64,000 nt of DNA, from the NCBI RefSeq assembly GCF_040054535.1, contig NC_090785.1:16494001-16558000 (forward strand), read 5' to 3'. This stretch comes from Antennarius striatus (lineage: Eukaryota > Chordata > Actinopteri > Lophiiformes > Antennariidae). Positions 37,620 through 62,805 of the stretch are shown in pieces. Made by a program: the position numbers and the translations under genes. A model generated the notes under the pieces. The model was given only the letters and a program-made list of their open reading frames with translations. It was not told the DNA's origin and searched no databases. Numbering within the stretch: the stretch's first letter is position 1; each line of letters opens with the position of its first letter.

Positions 37620-39062
37620 ACCCTACTACCTGGCGCGTGAATTTTCACACGTTATTGTCCTTGCCATCTACATCCCTCCTCGGGCGGACCCAGAGACGGC
37701 ACGAGAGACCATCTGTGGGACCACCTCTTCCCTTACCCAGCACCCGGAGGTGCTCGTCATTATCACCGGTGACTTTAATCACGTCACCCTGGACTCATCT
37801 CTCCCCACAATGGTCCAGTGTGTAGACTGTCCCACACGGAAGAACAGAACCATCGATCTGTTCTGCACTAATGCTAAGGAGGCATACACCGCCACCCCCC
37901 TCCCTCCACTAGGTAAATCAGACCATAACCTAGTGTACCTACAGCCCACCTACATCCCGCTGGTGAAACGGCTGCCAGTAACAACACGACAGGTCAGGAG
38001 GTGGTCCTCGGAAGCAGAAGAAACGCTGAGGGACTGCTTCCAGACTGCTTCCAGACCACCAACTGGGATGTCATTGTGGGCTCACATGGGGAGGACATTG
38101 AGGGGGCTGCTCAGTGTTTTACAGATTACATAAACTTCTGTGTGGATACCGTGGCCCCTGTCAGGACAGTCAGGTGTTACCCCAACAACAAACCCTGGGT
38201 AACAAAGGAAGTCAAGGCTGTCCTGAACAGAAAAAAGCGGGCGTTCAGGAGCAAGAATGAAGAGGAGACGAAGAAGGCCCAGAAGGAAGTGAGACTCTGC
38301 CTGAGGGAGGCCAAGGAGGCGTACAGGAGGAAGCTGGAGAAGCAGCTGGGGCGCAACCAGGTGCGGGAGGTCTGGAATGGGATGAGAACCATCACCGGAC
38401 ACGGGAAAGTGCGCAGCACTGTGGAAGGGAACAGTGAACGAGCAAATGAACTAAACAGCTTTTTCAATTGGTTCAGCTCCCCCACCACTCCCGACTCCTC
38501 GTCCCAGGCCTCTCCCGGCCCTGCAGACTGCTCCACTGATGCTCCCTCCTCCTGTGCTTCCCCTCCTTCCACCCCTGCCACTTCTCCTTCTACCCCTGCC
38601 CCTGCCACTTCTCCCGAGCCCACTCCAAGAGCTGCGAAGCTCAACGGCCCCACCTCAACCATTGGACTTCCAACCTCGCCACGACTTCCTGCTCCTACCA
38701 CGACTGAGACCGTCATCACTGTAGACCTGGTGACAACAATGGTGCGGAGGCTCCGTCCCTATAAGGCGGCTGGACCGGATAAGGTCTCCCCAAGACTCCT
38801 CCGAGCCTGTGCTTTGGAACTAGGGGACCCCCTGCAGCGATTGTTCAACCTCAGTCTGCTGCTGGGGAGGGTCCCGTCACTGTGGAAGACCTCCTGCATC
38901 GTCCCGGTACCCAAGAAAAGACACCCTACTGAGCTCAACGACCACCGACCGGTCGCTCTTACCTCCCACATAATGAAGACCCTAGAGCGACTTGTCCTGG
39001 AGCTCATGCGTCCACAGGGCCAGGGTGCAATGGACCCTCTCCAGTTCCCGTTCACCTTGCAG
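37620..39062 (+). pseudogene. non-LTR retrotransposon fragment (endonuclease + RT N-terminus, frameshifted)
   Basis: The plus strand encodes the end of an apurinic-type endonuclease (VIITGDFNH at about 37755; a CPTRKNRTIDLF segment; KSDHNLVYL at about 37917). A second frame (38060 on) gives NKPWVTKEVKAVLNRKKRAF, a Ser/Pro/Thr-rich low-complexity linker, and the RT start YKAAGPDKVSPRLLRACA, WKTSCIVPVPKK, RPVALTSHIMKTLERLV, stopping at MDPLQF. The two frames are split by an 11-bp tandem duplication (38032-38053). It is 5'-truncated and lacks the RT catalytic region. It is of the jockey superfamily (L2/CR1/Rex1 group), exact clade uncertain. It is not a host gene despite the long open frame (384 codons). 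Confidence 0.75.
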
Positions 39063-39109
39063 GTAACCATGATATTTATAGAGTTAATCGTGTCATGGAT
39101 CACATTTTC

Positions 39110-39485
39110 TTACAGTGCCTTGCGAAAGTATTGGCCCCCCCCGAAAACTTGTTGATATTTTGCCGCATTTCAGGCTTCAAACTTAAAGATAACAAACTGA
39201 AAATATTTTTCAAGAATCAACAACATGTGAGACACAATCGTGAAGTGGAACCAAATTTATTCAACATTTTATAATGTGTTTACAAATAAAAAACTGAAAA
39301 GTAGGATGTGCAAATGTGAGACCAAATGACACGTTGGTGAAGTCTGTTTGTCATTGTTGTCATTTAGGTCAACATTGGATCATTCAGACATCATCAGTGA
39401 ACTTCTGGAGTCGTTTAGCTGAGCTGAGAGAACAGGGGGGCCAATATTTTTGCACATCCTACTTTTCAGTTTTTTATTTGTCATG
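39110..39485 (+). mobile_element. Tc1-like non-autonomous element with inverted repeat
   Basis: The left end ACAGTGCCTTGCGAAAGTAT TGGCCCCC and the following TTTTGCCGCATTTCAGGCTT block match a very common fish Tc1-like repeat as I remember it. Internally there is a perfect 32-bp inverted repeat (39283-39314 and 39449-39480). GGGGGGCCAATATTTTTGC at about 39435-39453 mirrors the left GTATTGGCCCC. No transposase is present. Confidence 0.55.
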
Positions 39486-39699
39486 TCAAGATGAGATGGG
39501 GTCACCGTGAAATCTTACCACCAGGAGTTTGTGCTTCACTTTGTCCTGTACCATTAATACATCCTAGTTTTTGCTTCAATACATAAATAAAAATTAATAT
39601 AAAAATAATTAAAACATAATAAATTGTCTGTGTGAGCGCCACTGATTAATCTTAATTATAAAGAATAATAATAAATATTATTTGAATGTATGACAATCA

Positions 39700-40010
39700 G
39701 GATGCTGTGACATAAACACGCCAGGAGCAGGTCAGAAGTGTCTGATCTTCATCACGTCGGGGTCTCCTCGTCATCATCACCAGCAGCAGCTCGGGGTGAC
39801 TGTCCCTTTAAGAGAATGCACTTGCAGCCATTTTCTGCTCTTTGTGTGGGGTGGATTAGCACTGGGCTGATTCTGGGCGAAACTAGAGCATCAATCGGCA
39901 CAGAAGACGGACGACCAAACGCATCGATCAGCAAACGCTGGACCGCCGTCGCAGACCGTGACACCGTCCGCCCGCCTCCGGTTGTCGCCGGATAGACATG
40001 CAATTGACAG
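39700..40010 (+). promoter_or_regulatory. cyfip2: probable cyfip2 promoter and non-coding first exon
   Basis: A GC- and CpG-rich block ending in a strong splice donor (TTGACAG/GTAAGC at 40010/40011). The cyfip2 ATG exon begins at a 3' splice site at 48109/48110 with 33 nt of 5' UTR before the ATG, so a non-coding exon is required upstream. This block is the best candidate on this strand in the preceding 10 kb. The exact start is unknown. Confidence 0.5.
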
Positions 40011-43000
40011 GTAAGCGGAAGCATCGGCGGGATGGAGCCGCAGCGCTTCGGCTGGACGGGGATGGAGATGAGCGCTGGTGGGGGGGGGGAGAGAGAGATG
40101 GTGGCGGGGCGTTCCGCCGCTGCGCTCCGTGCGTCTGAACCGTAAAAACTGCGCTTTCTGTTGTTGATAGACGGGCGGATGGTTGTGCCACACGGACGGG
40201 ATCCCCGTTAGCTTCCATTGGAATTGCTGCTCCCTCAGAGATGGGTGGGGTGAGATCAGTGATGGAGGGGGGTAGGACTGTGTAGCGGTACACATTGATG
40301 CAAGATGGATCGCGTAAAAGCCGCACGGTTTGTTTTTTTCCTTCCTGCACCGGATCTGCGTTTTCTTTTGCGCGTTGAAAGGAGAGGTCCACTGCGATGG
40401 GATGAAGGAACTTGGAGCTTCAGATGGCTCCATCTCACCTCCCTTTTCTGCCATATTTTGCCCCGTTCCCCACCCTCCCCCCGCAGCGTGGAGATGGAGC
40501 CACGGCTGTGCCAGTGGCCTGTCACTGATGAGACAGCTTCACCCACTTCCACTTCAAACGAATGTCCAAACCTTTGTTTGATTGAACCCAAACGCCCCAT
40601 CAGACATAGGACCGTGTATTTATAACCATCAGCTGTTGTGGGTTTTTGCACACTCACGGAGTTTTGATGCTTCGCCAACCAGTTGTGATGTAATGACGAG
40701 ACTAGGAGAGGTTGCTGTGAAAAAACAGTAAATCCAAAACCAAGAACTACCATAGGCAGCATCACCTGACTGCTTTGACATCCTAGATTTGGGTGGGCAC
40801 TGATCAATATCCACCCTTAAAATCCTACAAAATGAGAGGAATCCTCATGACTTCAGGACTAGAGTCGTGTTAGATGGAATAACAAAATTGAGATTTTATT
40901 GGCTGCTTTCACTCTGATATCTCTACACTGTCTTACGCTTAAACATCTGTCCAGTGTACGGTCATTTGAAAATAAATGGCACTGTTTTGAAAATCAATAG
41001 GCGGTTAATGTTAAACCTACCTGAGATCCACTACTGTATTTCCAGCTTTCCAGATAGGAGCTTTAAGTCTGTCCTCCATTCTAAAAGAATGAATTGATAG
41101 TTGGACACCAGAGGCAGCCCCTTTCTTTTTAGTTTGACCCTCAAATTAACTCACCGATGGCAAAAACCTTAATCTGGAGATTATAATCACACTGGTATCA
41201 TTATTAGTTTGATATGAATTCAAGAAGAACAATTTTTCATTAACAGGAGCTTTCTTCACATTATCCATCAATGAATTATAATATTCATTGAATTTGATAC
41301 CAAACTGAGTCCAATGTGTTTCACGTCTGAGCTGGACTCACGCTTTTATTTTTATTTGTTATCTGGCAGCGGTGAATTTTCCAGATCAGCCAGAATATCA
41401 GCTCAATCGTGGATCTTATTGATTTTACAGGGATGTGGTCACATATTTCTTGTGGTCATTATCCATGAATTGACAAACAGAAATCTTGTACAAGTATTTG
41501 TCCGGATCCAGCCACTGGACAGAATCAGTTAAGAATCATTGAATAATCATTACCTCTCCTGAAAGTCCAAGTCAATATCTATAAATAATGTTATCCAGCT
41601 ATCACATGAACAAATGAACAAACACTGCTCAGTAAAATAACGTATCTCTAGTAGGAAAGAGAAGACGCATAAATGACAGGAGGTATGAGTCGTCCGCTAT
41701 TCAGGTGCTGTGATGATGGTTGTTTTGTCACATTTATGTAGTTTTGTTGCAGTTATAAACAATACCACACTAAGAATATGAACCTTGTTATCACCTGGAC
41801 TACCTGTTATTTCTCTTCCTGCTTCTTCAGGGTAGTAAATTTAGAGACAGAAAGAGACCAAACAAATGTCTATAGATATAAATAACCAACTACAAAAGAC
41901 ACAGAAAAAAGGGAAGTAACTCCAAAGTAGTTTTGGAAAACTGTGGTGGACAAAACAACCCATCATAGTGGACAGTTTTGTCCACTGCAGCTGTATGAAG
42001 ATGTTTGATTTCAAACACGTTGAAAAATGTTGGTGATTAGGTTTTTGTTTACCCCTCATGTGAGCCGGGTCTAAAAGGAGATGACATCATAGGGATCATG
42101 AGATGACAGCAGTTTGGCGCTGCCTGCCTCTGAAATGACAATCAGCTTCACGTACCGCGACGAACAGCCGTCACTCACATGATCAGGACTGAAGCTGCTG
42201 GAAGCATGTGACTGTCATCTGTGTGTGTGTTTGTCTGTTTGGTAGTGATTGTGTGGTAAACAATCATGTGTTGACACATGCCCCAATGAAGACCTTTTTC
42301 CACACTGCTGATTGGCTCTGATCTCATTGTAAAGATATATTACGGAGCTAGCCCCCGGCGGAGTGTTTCATACATGATGTGGCGCTGGAGTTGACACACT
42401 TTCTTTCACTCTCAGGCAAGACGTCTTTCTAGAAATGCTCAACAGCCCATGCTGGACATTAACGTCTCCTACAAGTGAATCAACTTATACGTTAATGCTG
42501 TTTTTTAAATGAACAGCTGACCTCCAAATGAAGCTCAGTCATCATTTATTCCCTTAATGCTGATGGGAAGTTGGGTTAAGTCCTCAAGCATTTCTGGTGC
42601 GTGATGTGAAACTATCATTGCAGCGTTCTCCCAAAGAGCTGAGAAAGCTCTTGTTTTGCAAAGTAACCCCAAAGACAACATCATAAAGAGATCTCAAAGT
42701 GATGTGAAAATTTTGATTACATTTGCTGATCTGCTTACACTCTTTCTATCTTTGTTTAGCCATTTTTTTAATTGTTCAAAAACAAGTCCTCATCTTCTTG
42801 AATTGCTCCTGAACCTTGAATTTTTTAATAAGTTTCTGTCCGAGTTTAAATTTCATTCCTTGTTTTTCTCATAACATTTCATGCACATCCCCAAAACTCT
42901 TCATTCCTCTTGGTTTGGTGTCTCTTCAGAGCTCTCGATGGATAGACGTTGCATCAGGGCAGCCTGTGGCTTGTTTATGGTGCATGATAGTCAACGTTTG

Positions 43001-45579
43001 TGTTTAATTTTCCAAAGTCCAATCACTTTATGAGCTTTGTAAAAAGAGTTGTCACATGTGGCCTCCAGCTAAGGTTACTGTTCCAAAGGGAATGAAGGGT
43101 CTCTTTGCTCAGTAAAGATTCATGCAGACACAACACACCAACTGTTGAGTGGAGTACAGGCTGGGAAAGCTTATTCAGCTAACCCACGCCTCAGTCCGTG
43201 TCTTTATTCCCCAGCACAGATGGGACTTTAGTAGCACTGAGCATGTTTATATGCCTGACCGAATCTCTTGACAAAAGTTACATGCTCTTTTTCTTGTTTA
43301 ACGCTGAGGTTAAAGAATAACCCCCCCCACACCCAACAGAGAGCTGGGGTATCCAGGTTGTGAAGATGGCACCAGTTGCAAGTACAGAGGAAATGGTAAC
43401 CTGTTTTAACATTAGCGTAGCAGCGCCGTAGTGGCATAGTGCCCTAGATTGTTGAAGAAACATGTTCCTGCAAAGGACTACAACCTCCAGCGTGTGAGGT
43501 GTGATATCTGGTAGACTGTAAGATAACAACGCCCATCGTCAGTCGTGATGAGATAGATCTGACATACAAACCCTCACTTGAGAGTAATCTTCCTCATTAC
43601 CACCTGTGTTTATTGGAATGGGCTTTTCTGTGTCAGGACACTGCAGTGTCATTCACTTAAGTGTCATTCGGGAGGCGGATGACTCAGTTGTTGGCATTGA
43701 GTCTCACACCGTGCACTGTTCAAATTCAATCTGCACATGTTGACTATGACTGTTGACAGGTGACAGGAAACCCAAACCACTTGTGTTCTCACTCTGTTTG
43801 TTACTATTCCACGGTTAAAGTCCTACTCTAACTGGTTTATGTGCTGACTGGTAGCAGTGTGTAGGCTTATTACTGTGTTTGGAAGTAGGATGGGTTGACT
43901 TTTCTCGTCACTTTATGGTTGAATTCAAGGACAAAACAAAAACCTTGTCAGTCAAAAGTTGTTCAGTATTTTATTTTTACCAACCTTTACTAACATATTA
44001 TTCCTTCTCTGAAGTGATGCGTCCTGTTGTTCAAAAGTTCCGCACTTTCAAAAGTATTCAGCGTTTCTCAGGCAAATAATCCCAATCCTAACACCTGGAA
44101 AAATATTCCAAAAACTTCTCATTTTCAGTTTTACAGCCAGAAACTCTGTCAAGATTTTAAAATGTTCACAAAGCGTTATTACTTCTCTGAATAATTTCAC
44201 ATATTCCACAGCTTTCATCATTTCAAACAATCAAATGTTATATTTCTAGAATTAGTTCTTTTTATTTTTCATTTTGTAGTTTGGCAGACATCAATGTAAG
44301 AGTGACGATGAGCTGGAAAAATATTCTAAAAGTTTTGTCGACGAATCGGTTTCAGTTCCATCTATTACATGGTACATAGGAACCTAGAATGATTTGTGCT
44401 TGCTCTACTCCTACTAGTCTGGGTCCAAACAGACTCAGCTTCAGAAGACCTGAAGCACTAGGAGTGCCAACAAAAATGTCCCATAAGGTGGCATTATCAG
44501 GGGAGAAAAGATGACCAGTGATAACTTTAAACTCTTTTGTGAAAACATTGCAAAATATCATGTTCAGTTTGCAATTTACAGTATTTACATCCATTCTTTC
44601 ACAAATCTTTACTATTATTATTTTGATATGACTGGTTTTACTGAGGTCTCATTAATATCATTTGCCATAAGCCCTTTTTTAGCAGTAAAAAAGTTTCCTT
44701 TTGGTTCAGGATCTTTTCTCTCTCTCTGTTTGACCTCGGTTCCACTTGGCTCTTTCTTTGCTCTCCCTGGCTGAGAATATTAAGCTGATTAATCCCTCTC
44801 AGCCATGTCTGCAAGATCAGAGAGCATATTTCCTCGAGGCACATTATGTCTTGGTGGACACATGCATGCTCATTTGTCTGGATTGGTGAGGAAGAAGGCT
44901 TACTTACTTGGTTACTTCATTTTAATTGATTCATTTTAATTGATTCACATATAAGATGCATACTCGCTTGAAGCTTCTGTGAAAACCACAATGGCTTGTG
45001 GCTGCACTGCATATGCAAGATAGCACATTTTGTGCTTGTCGGATGGGATTCACTGCCAGATTGTTCTCCCCTCTCAGATTAATGACATTTCCAGGTCTAG
45101 ACATTTCAAGAATTATATGCTTCAAGTGTGACTGCAGCCAAAAGAAAAGGTGGAACGGAAACATGCGGCGGCCTCTGCCCTTTACTTCCTCTGAGCTCTC
45201 GTCTGGTATTAGTGTGAAGAAACACCCAAAACTATAGATACACTCCAAATGGGGTTCCAAAGAGGAAATGGACTTGTCTAGTCATGCAAACAACAATATG
45301 GGCATATTTGACAAAAAAAAAAAATATTGTGACATTACATATTCGTTACTCGTGATAAACCCTCAGACTTACAGTTTTTGCTGTTTGCTATAGCTAAAAA
45401 TTTTAACTATTGCCTTTAATTTATTATTTTACATATTAAGCGACCGTTTCTGAAATTGAATGGAAATTCAATAATTTTCCTTCAGTCAAAGATGTTCACA
45501 AGTTTTTTTTCAGTCTACCTTCCATTCGATCCATTTTGGACAGAATTCCGAACATCCTTCTTTAATTTTTACCATGTGT

Positions 45580-45730
45580 ATGAATGTTCTGTGATGTGCT
45601 GGTGATCTGTTCGGGGTGTACCCTGCCTCTCGCTCGTAGCCAGCTGGGATAGGCTCCAGGAGAAGCGGCTGTAGACAAAACGATTATGGCCGTCTCATCT
45701 TCAAGATGGATGTACGAATGGATGGATGTT
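45580..45730 (+). repeat. fish interspersed-repeat tail (GATAGGCTCCAG type)
   Basis: GGGGTGTACCCTGCCTCTCG ... AGCTGGGATAGGCTCCAGGA ... AAGCGGCTGTAGAC ending in GGATGGATG. This is the familiar 3' tail of fish LINE-derived SINEs. Confidence 0.65.
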
Positions 45731-46676
45731 AGTTGATATTATCCTCTTTTCCAAGGGTAGGAGATCCCAGACCTCATTTTGATTTCTGATTTCTTTTGCA
45801 TTCATACAGGATGATGGGTGGAACTGAGGTGCCCGTATTAAAATGGGTCATGGAAATGTTTGCGTTGATGAGTAGAGCTACAGGTAAATCCAGTGTAGAG
45901 GTCGCACATAAAGGAGACAAGAATTACTTATCTTTTGCTGGTAACCCGTCTGGAATCTCAGAATTGTTACAGCAGAAATGGTTCTAGGCTAGTGTTATCA
46001 GACAGCTCAAAACCAGTTCAGCCCAGAATTACTTCTAAAAATGAAACAGTGGTCCAGTAAGTTCCTCCACCCTCCTCCCCTGCTGAGCTTCAAACAGTTA
46101 CAAATCTAGGATTACGAACATATGCATTTTGCAGGATTAAGGAAATCCTAGTTGACATTTAATAAGTCTTCCCTTCTAAATTCCTTTCTGTACATAAAAA
46201 CAAACATTGTCAAAGGAGAACTAATTCAAGCCTTTTGGGGGTGAAATTAGTTTACCAATCAAGTAACTTGACAACTTGTAGATCTATTCAGCCTCTGATA
46301 ACATTTCTTTTGATAGCTCGTTTACTGTATGTCTTTCCTTCTGGTGTATATTGGTCTGATACCATTGACGTCCTCACAGACATCTTTACTTCCTGTGTGG
46401 CAAAGTCTGAAGGCATGAAAAGCTGGACATTATCACGAATAGCAGTGATTTCATCGACTGACAGAAATACGAGGAACACTGTGAACACCAGCTTCAGCTG
46501 TGACTGTACATCCTGTTATTATACTTTAACTCTTTTGTGTCTGTTGTGACTGGAATATTTGTTCATTTTTTTCTTTTGGTTTGTCTTTGTTTTCCATTTA
46601 GACAGTGCCCATGTTCATTTTTTACCCATTCTCCACCTGTAAAGGGATTTTTATATTCCTGAAAGGCATTGTATCC

Positions 46677-47360
46677 TCAGGCCATGTCCACACATAGCCG
46701 GATCTTTTTGAAAACGCATCTTTTTGTCCCCGCATAGAAAAAAAATTCACGTCCACACGACAACGTGTTTGAAAAAATCTCTGTCTACACGTGGCCACAT
46801 AGGTACGTTGATCAACACGTTTATAAGCAGAACAACTCCGAGAAAGCCAGCAAAGAGGACTGGGATTTGGAAATTCACTCCGTTCCTCCCGTAGGAGGAC
46901 CTCCATCACAGAGTTCTCCCATCAGCAGACAGCGCGACCCGGTCTGACCCAGAATTGGCGTTGGCGTCTTTGGCGAGGAACGTGAATGAATGAATTATTT
47001 AATATATAATCATTATCACTCATAAAGAAAGAAACAGACAAACAAATAACGTGGAGCTGTTATACGTCAGAAAATAGCCAGTTTTAACTGTCCATTCTGT
47101 TTGTACATGCAGACACGGGTCACACACACTAACTTCACAGCAGTTTTCGTCACAGGGAGATGCACCCCGGATAGAAAAAGCTCCGGCTACAGCGTTCACA
47201 CGACAACACATACCTGGCTTTTTAAAAAAACGTCACTTTGGCTGGCGTTGGAAAAAGTTCAGTTTTCGTCCCGGATATCTGCGTTGTCATGTGGACGGAA
47301 TGTGTAACCGTAAGAAAAATGTTTTTCAAAAAGGTGTGGCTACGTGTGGACGGGGCCTCA
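46677..47360. mobile_element. non-autonomous DNA transposon with ~36-bp imperfect TIRs
   Basis: The left end CTCAGGCCATGTCCACACAT (46677 on) and the right end, read inward, CTGAGGCCCCGTCCACACGT pair over about 36 bp (both continue TAGCC ... CTTTTTGAAAA). Length is about 680 bp. No transposase frame is recognisable and the target duplication is unclear. It lies in the inferred cyfip2 first intron. Confidence 0.6.
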
Positions 47361-48130
47361 GAGTGTACTCTTATACCAGTTGATCTGTAGAGGAATGTGA
47401 CTGGATATGTGTTGATTGCTCATATTGAGCTTTTAGTTCCTTTTATTTCCCTTGTCGTTACCTGGGACATCAGAGCTATTTTTGAGGAAGAACAAATATC
47501 CATTTCTCCATCCAAACTCAATTTCAGTTTTCTCATGTTTTCATATCTCCATTCTTTAACTATGTTGTGTCCTTTGCGTTAGATTGCGAGTTTGACCCCG
47601 GCCTAACGTTGACAGCAGGAATATGTTTGTACACAGAAATTGATTGAAATTGAAACTACTGTAGTTGTATTTATACATTAGATAATTCTACACCTTAATT
47701 CTTTAATTCCACTGGTGTGTGTGTGTGTGTCTGCACATATATATAAGATTTTTATTGTTTTTTTTGTTTAACACATCCTTTTACAATGATTTATTTTTTG
47801 AATCAACCTGTAGTATAAGGTGGACAAAGACGAACCAGTTCAGTGTCAGCAACCAACATAAATAATTAACAAGGTGTTTTTGTTTCATATCATGAGTTGT
47901 CGCTGTGGGACATGATAATTAACTTACAATCCACAACCACAAAAAGCTTGAAGTCGAAGTAGTGTCGGTGAATTCTGAATTCTTATTGACTGCAGGCGAT
48001 TCATTGTCTTTTTATAATATTGAACGTGCCACTAAACAGTTAGATGATAAGTTGGAGTTAAAAGAAAACATCTGCATCCTCATCTCATATCCCTCTTTGC
48101 TTTTGTCAGACTGGGGTGTTGTGTGAGTGA

Positions 48131-61729
<13,599 letters not shown>

Positions 61730-62805
61730 AATAGACCCACACACACGTAGTGCACACAGGCACTGAAACACACACATAGCTGTGATACTCATTTCTGCCT
61801 CTTCCTGGTCTCTTACAGATGTAGTTTACCAGGATGGCCCCTCACTGACTTCAAGAATTCAAAAACAAAACCTCTCAAACTATTATAAAATACATCTGTC
61901 TTTGAATTCTTGATGCTTTAACCCTGATAGAAGTGGACCAGGCTAGAGGTGGAAATGTATATTCACATTCTTTTTCATTTTAGTCTCTGTGTGGCTCTGA
62001 CTCATGCATGCCGTCTTTTGTTTCCTCTGCTTCACATGTGTTTTTTGACCATTGACACAAATGCCACCGTTGCAGGTCCAAACTAGAACCAAGGCAGTCA
62101 CGGATTGCAACATCCTGCGACACCCCTGAATTCAAAAATTTACGCTGATCTACTTTCATATGTCAGTGTAAATCAAAGTTATGGTCTTACAATGGCCTTC
62201 TCCCTGGTCTTTCTATCTTATCCGGTACCTGATTCTACAAAAATTGAAATTTGATCTTGACCTAGTTTTCTCAAAGTCAAGGTCATCATCTCATTTTCAT
62301 CCCCTTTGCTGCCCGAGTAATGTGCTTTTTGTTTCATCTTTCTATCTGCAACGGTTGCGAAGATATTTGGTAAACTAACGGACGAACACACGGACGAATG
62401 GACGGACGAACACACACAAACACTGACAATTACAATAAATCCCCTTCGCGGGATGTAATAAGCCTTTAACAAGAGAGCCGAGATAAGACTAAATTCAAGA
62501 AGGTCGGGATAATATACTAAACATGAAAGCAAAAAATTAATTTTCTAAGTTACAAATAGATATTTTAACGGAAACATGGTGCTGCTACATGCTACAACTA
62601 GTACCAGTACTCACACAGGCCCCAGTACACCTGTGGTACGCCTATGCCTGTCTTCTGTTATGACTTTTCTTTTTGTGTGTGTAATATTTCAAACTCTTTA
62701 CTCATTTGTGTAATAACATAGTTTGCCATCTTCATGATACAGTGTCTTTCATGATGCTTTTTAAGAATTACTTTTTCAATACCTGCTTGCTTTCAAGGGA
62801 ATAAA
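61730..62805 (+). other. cyfip2: cyfip2 3' UTR (short form) with poly(A) signal
   Basis: From the stop codon to AATAAA at 62800-62805. Repeat R1 copy 4 lies inside it. A second AATAAA at 63770-63775 could end a longer form. Confidence 0.4.
62085..62458 (+). repeat. interspersed repeat R1, copy 4 (longest)
   Basis: Runs from GAACCAAGGCAGTCACGGAT through CAACATCCTGCGACACCCCT, TCAAGGTCA at 62277-62285, CAACGGTTGCGAAGATATTTGG, GACGGACGAACACACACAAAC, to CCCCTTCGCGGGATGTAATA. It has the same orientation as copy 1 and lies in the probable cyfip2 3' UTR. Confidence 0.75.

Larger units (their letters stand above)
40011..48109 (+). other. inferred first intron of cyfip2
   Basis: About 8.1 kb without recognisable coding exons, between the candidate first exon and the ATG exon. 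It contains a poly-G run near 40080, a fish repeat tail at 45580-45730, and a terminal-inverted-repeat element at 46677-47360. It could hold enhancers or alternative first exons, but none is evident by eye. Confidence 0.4.

Noticed and set aside
38001-39155. 384-codon open frame as a host gene
   Set aside because: It encodes retrotransposon RT N-terminal motifs (AGPDKVSPRLL, PVALTSHIMKTLERL) and has no host-gene exon structure.
46622-46947. Open frames inside the TIR element as a transposase
   Set aside because: They are short, with no recognisable transposase motif, and interrupted.
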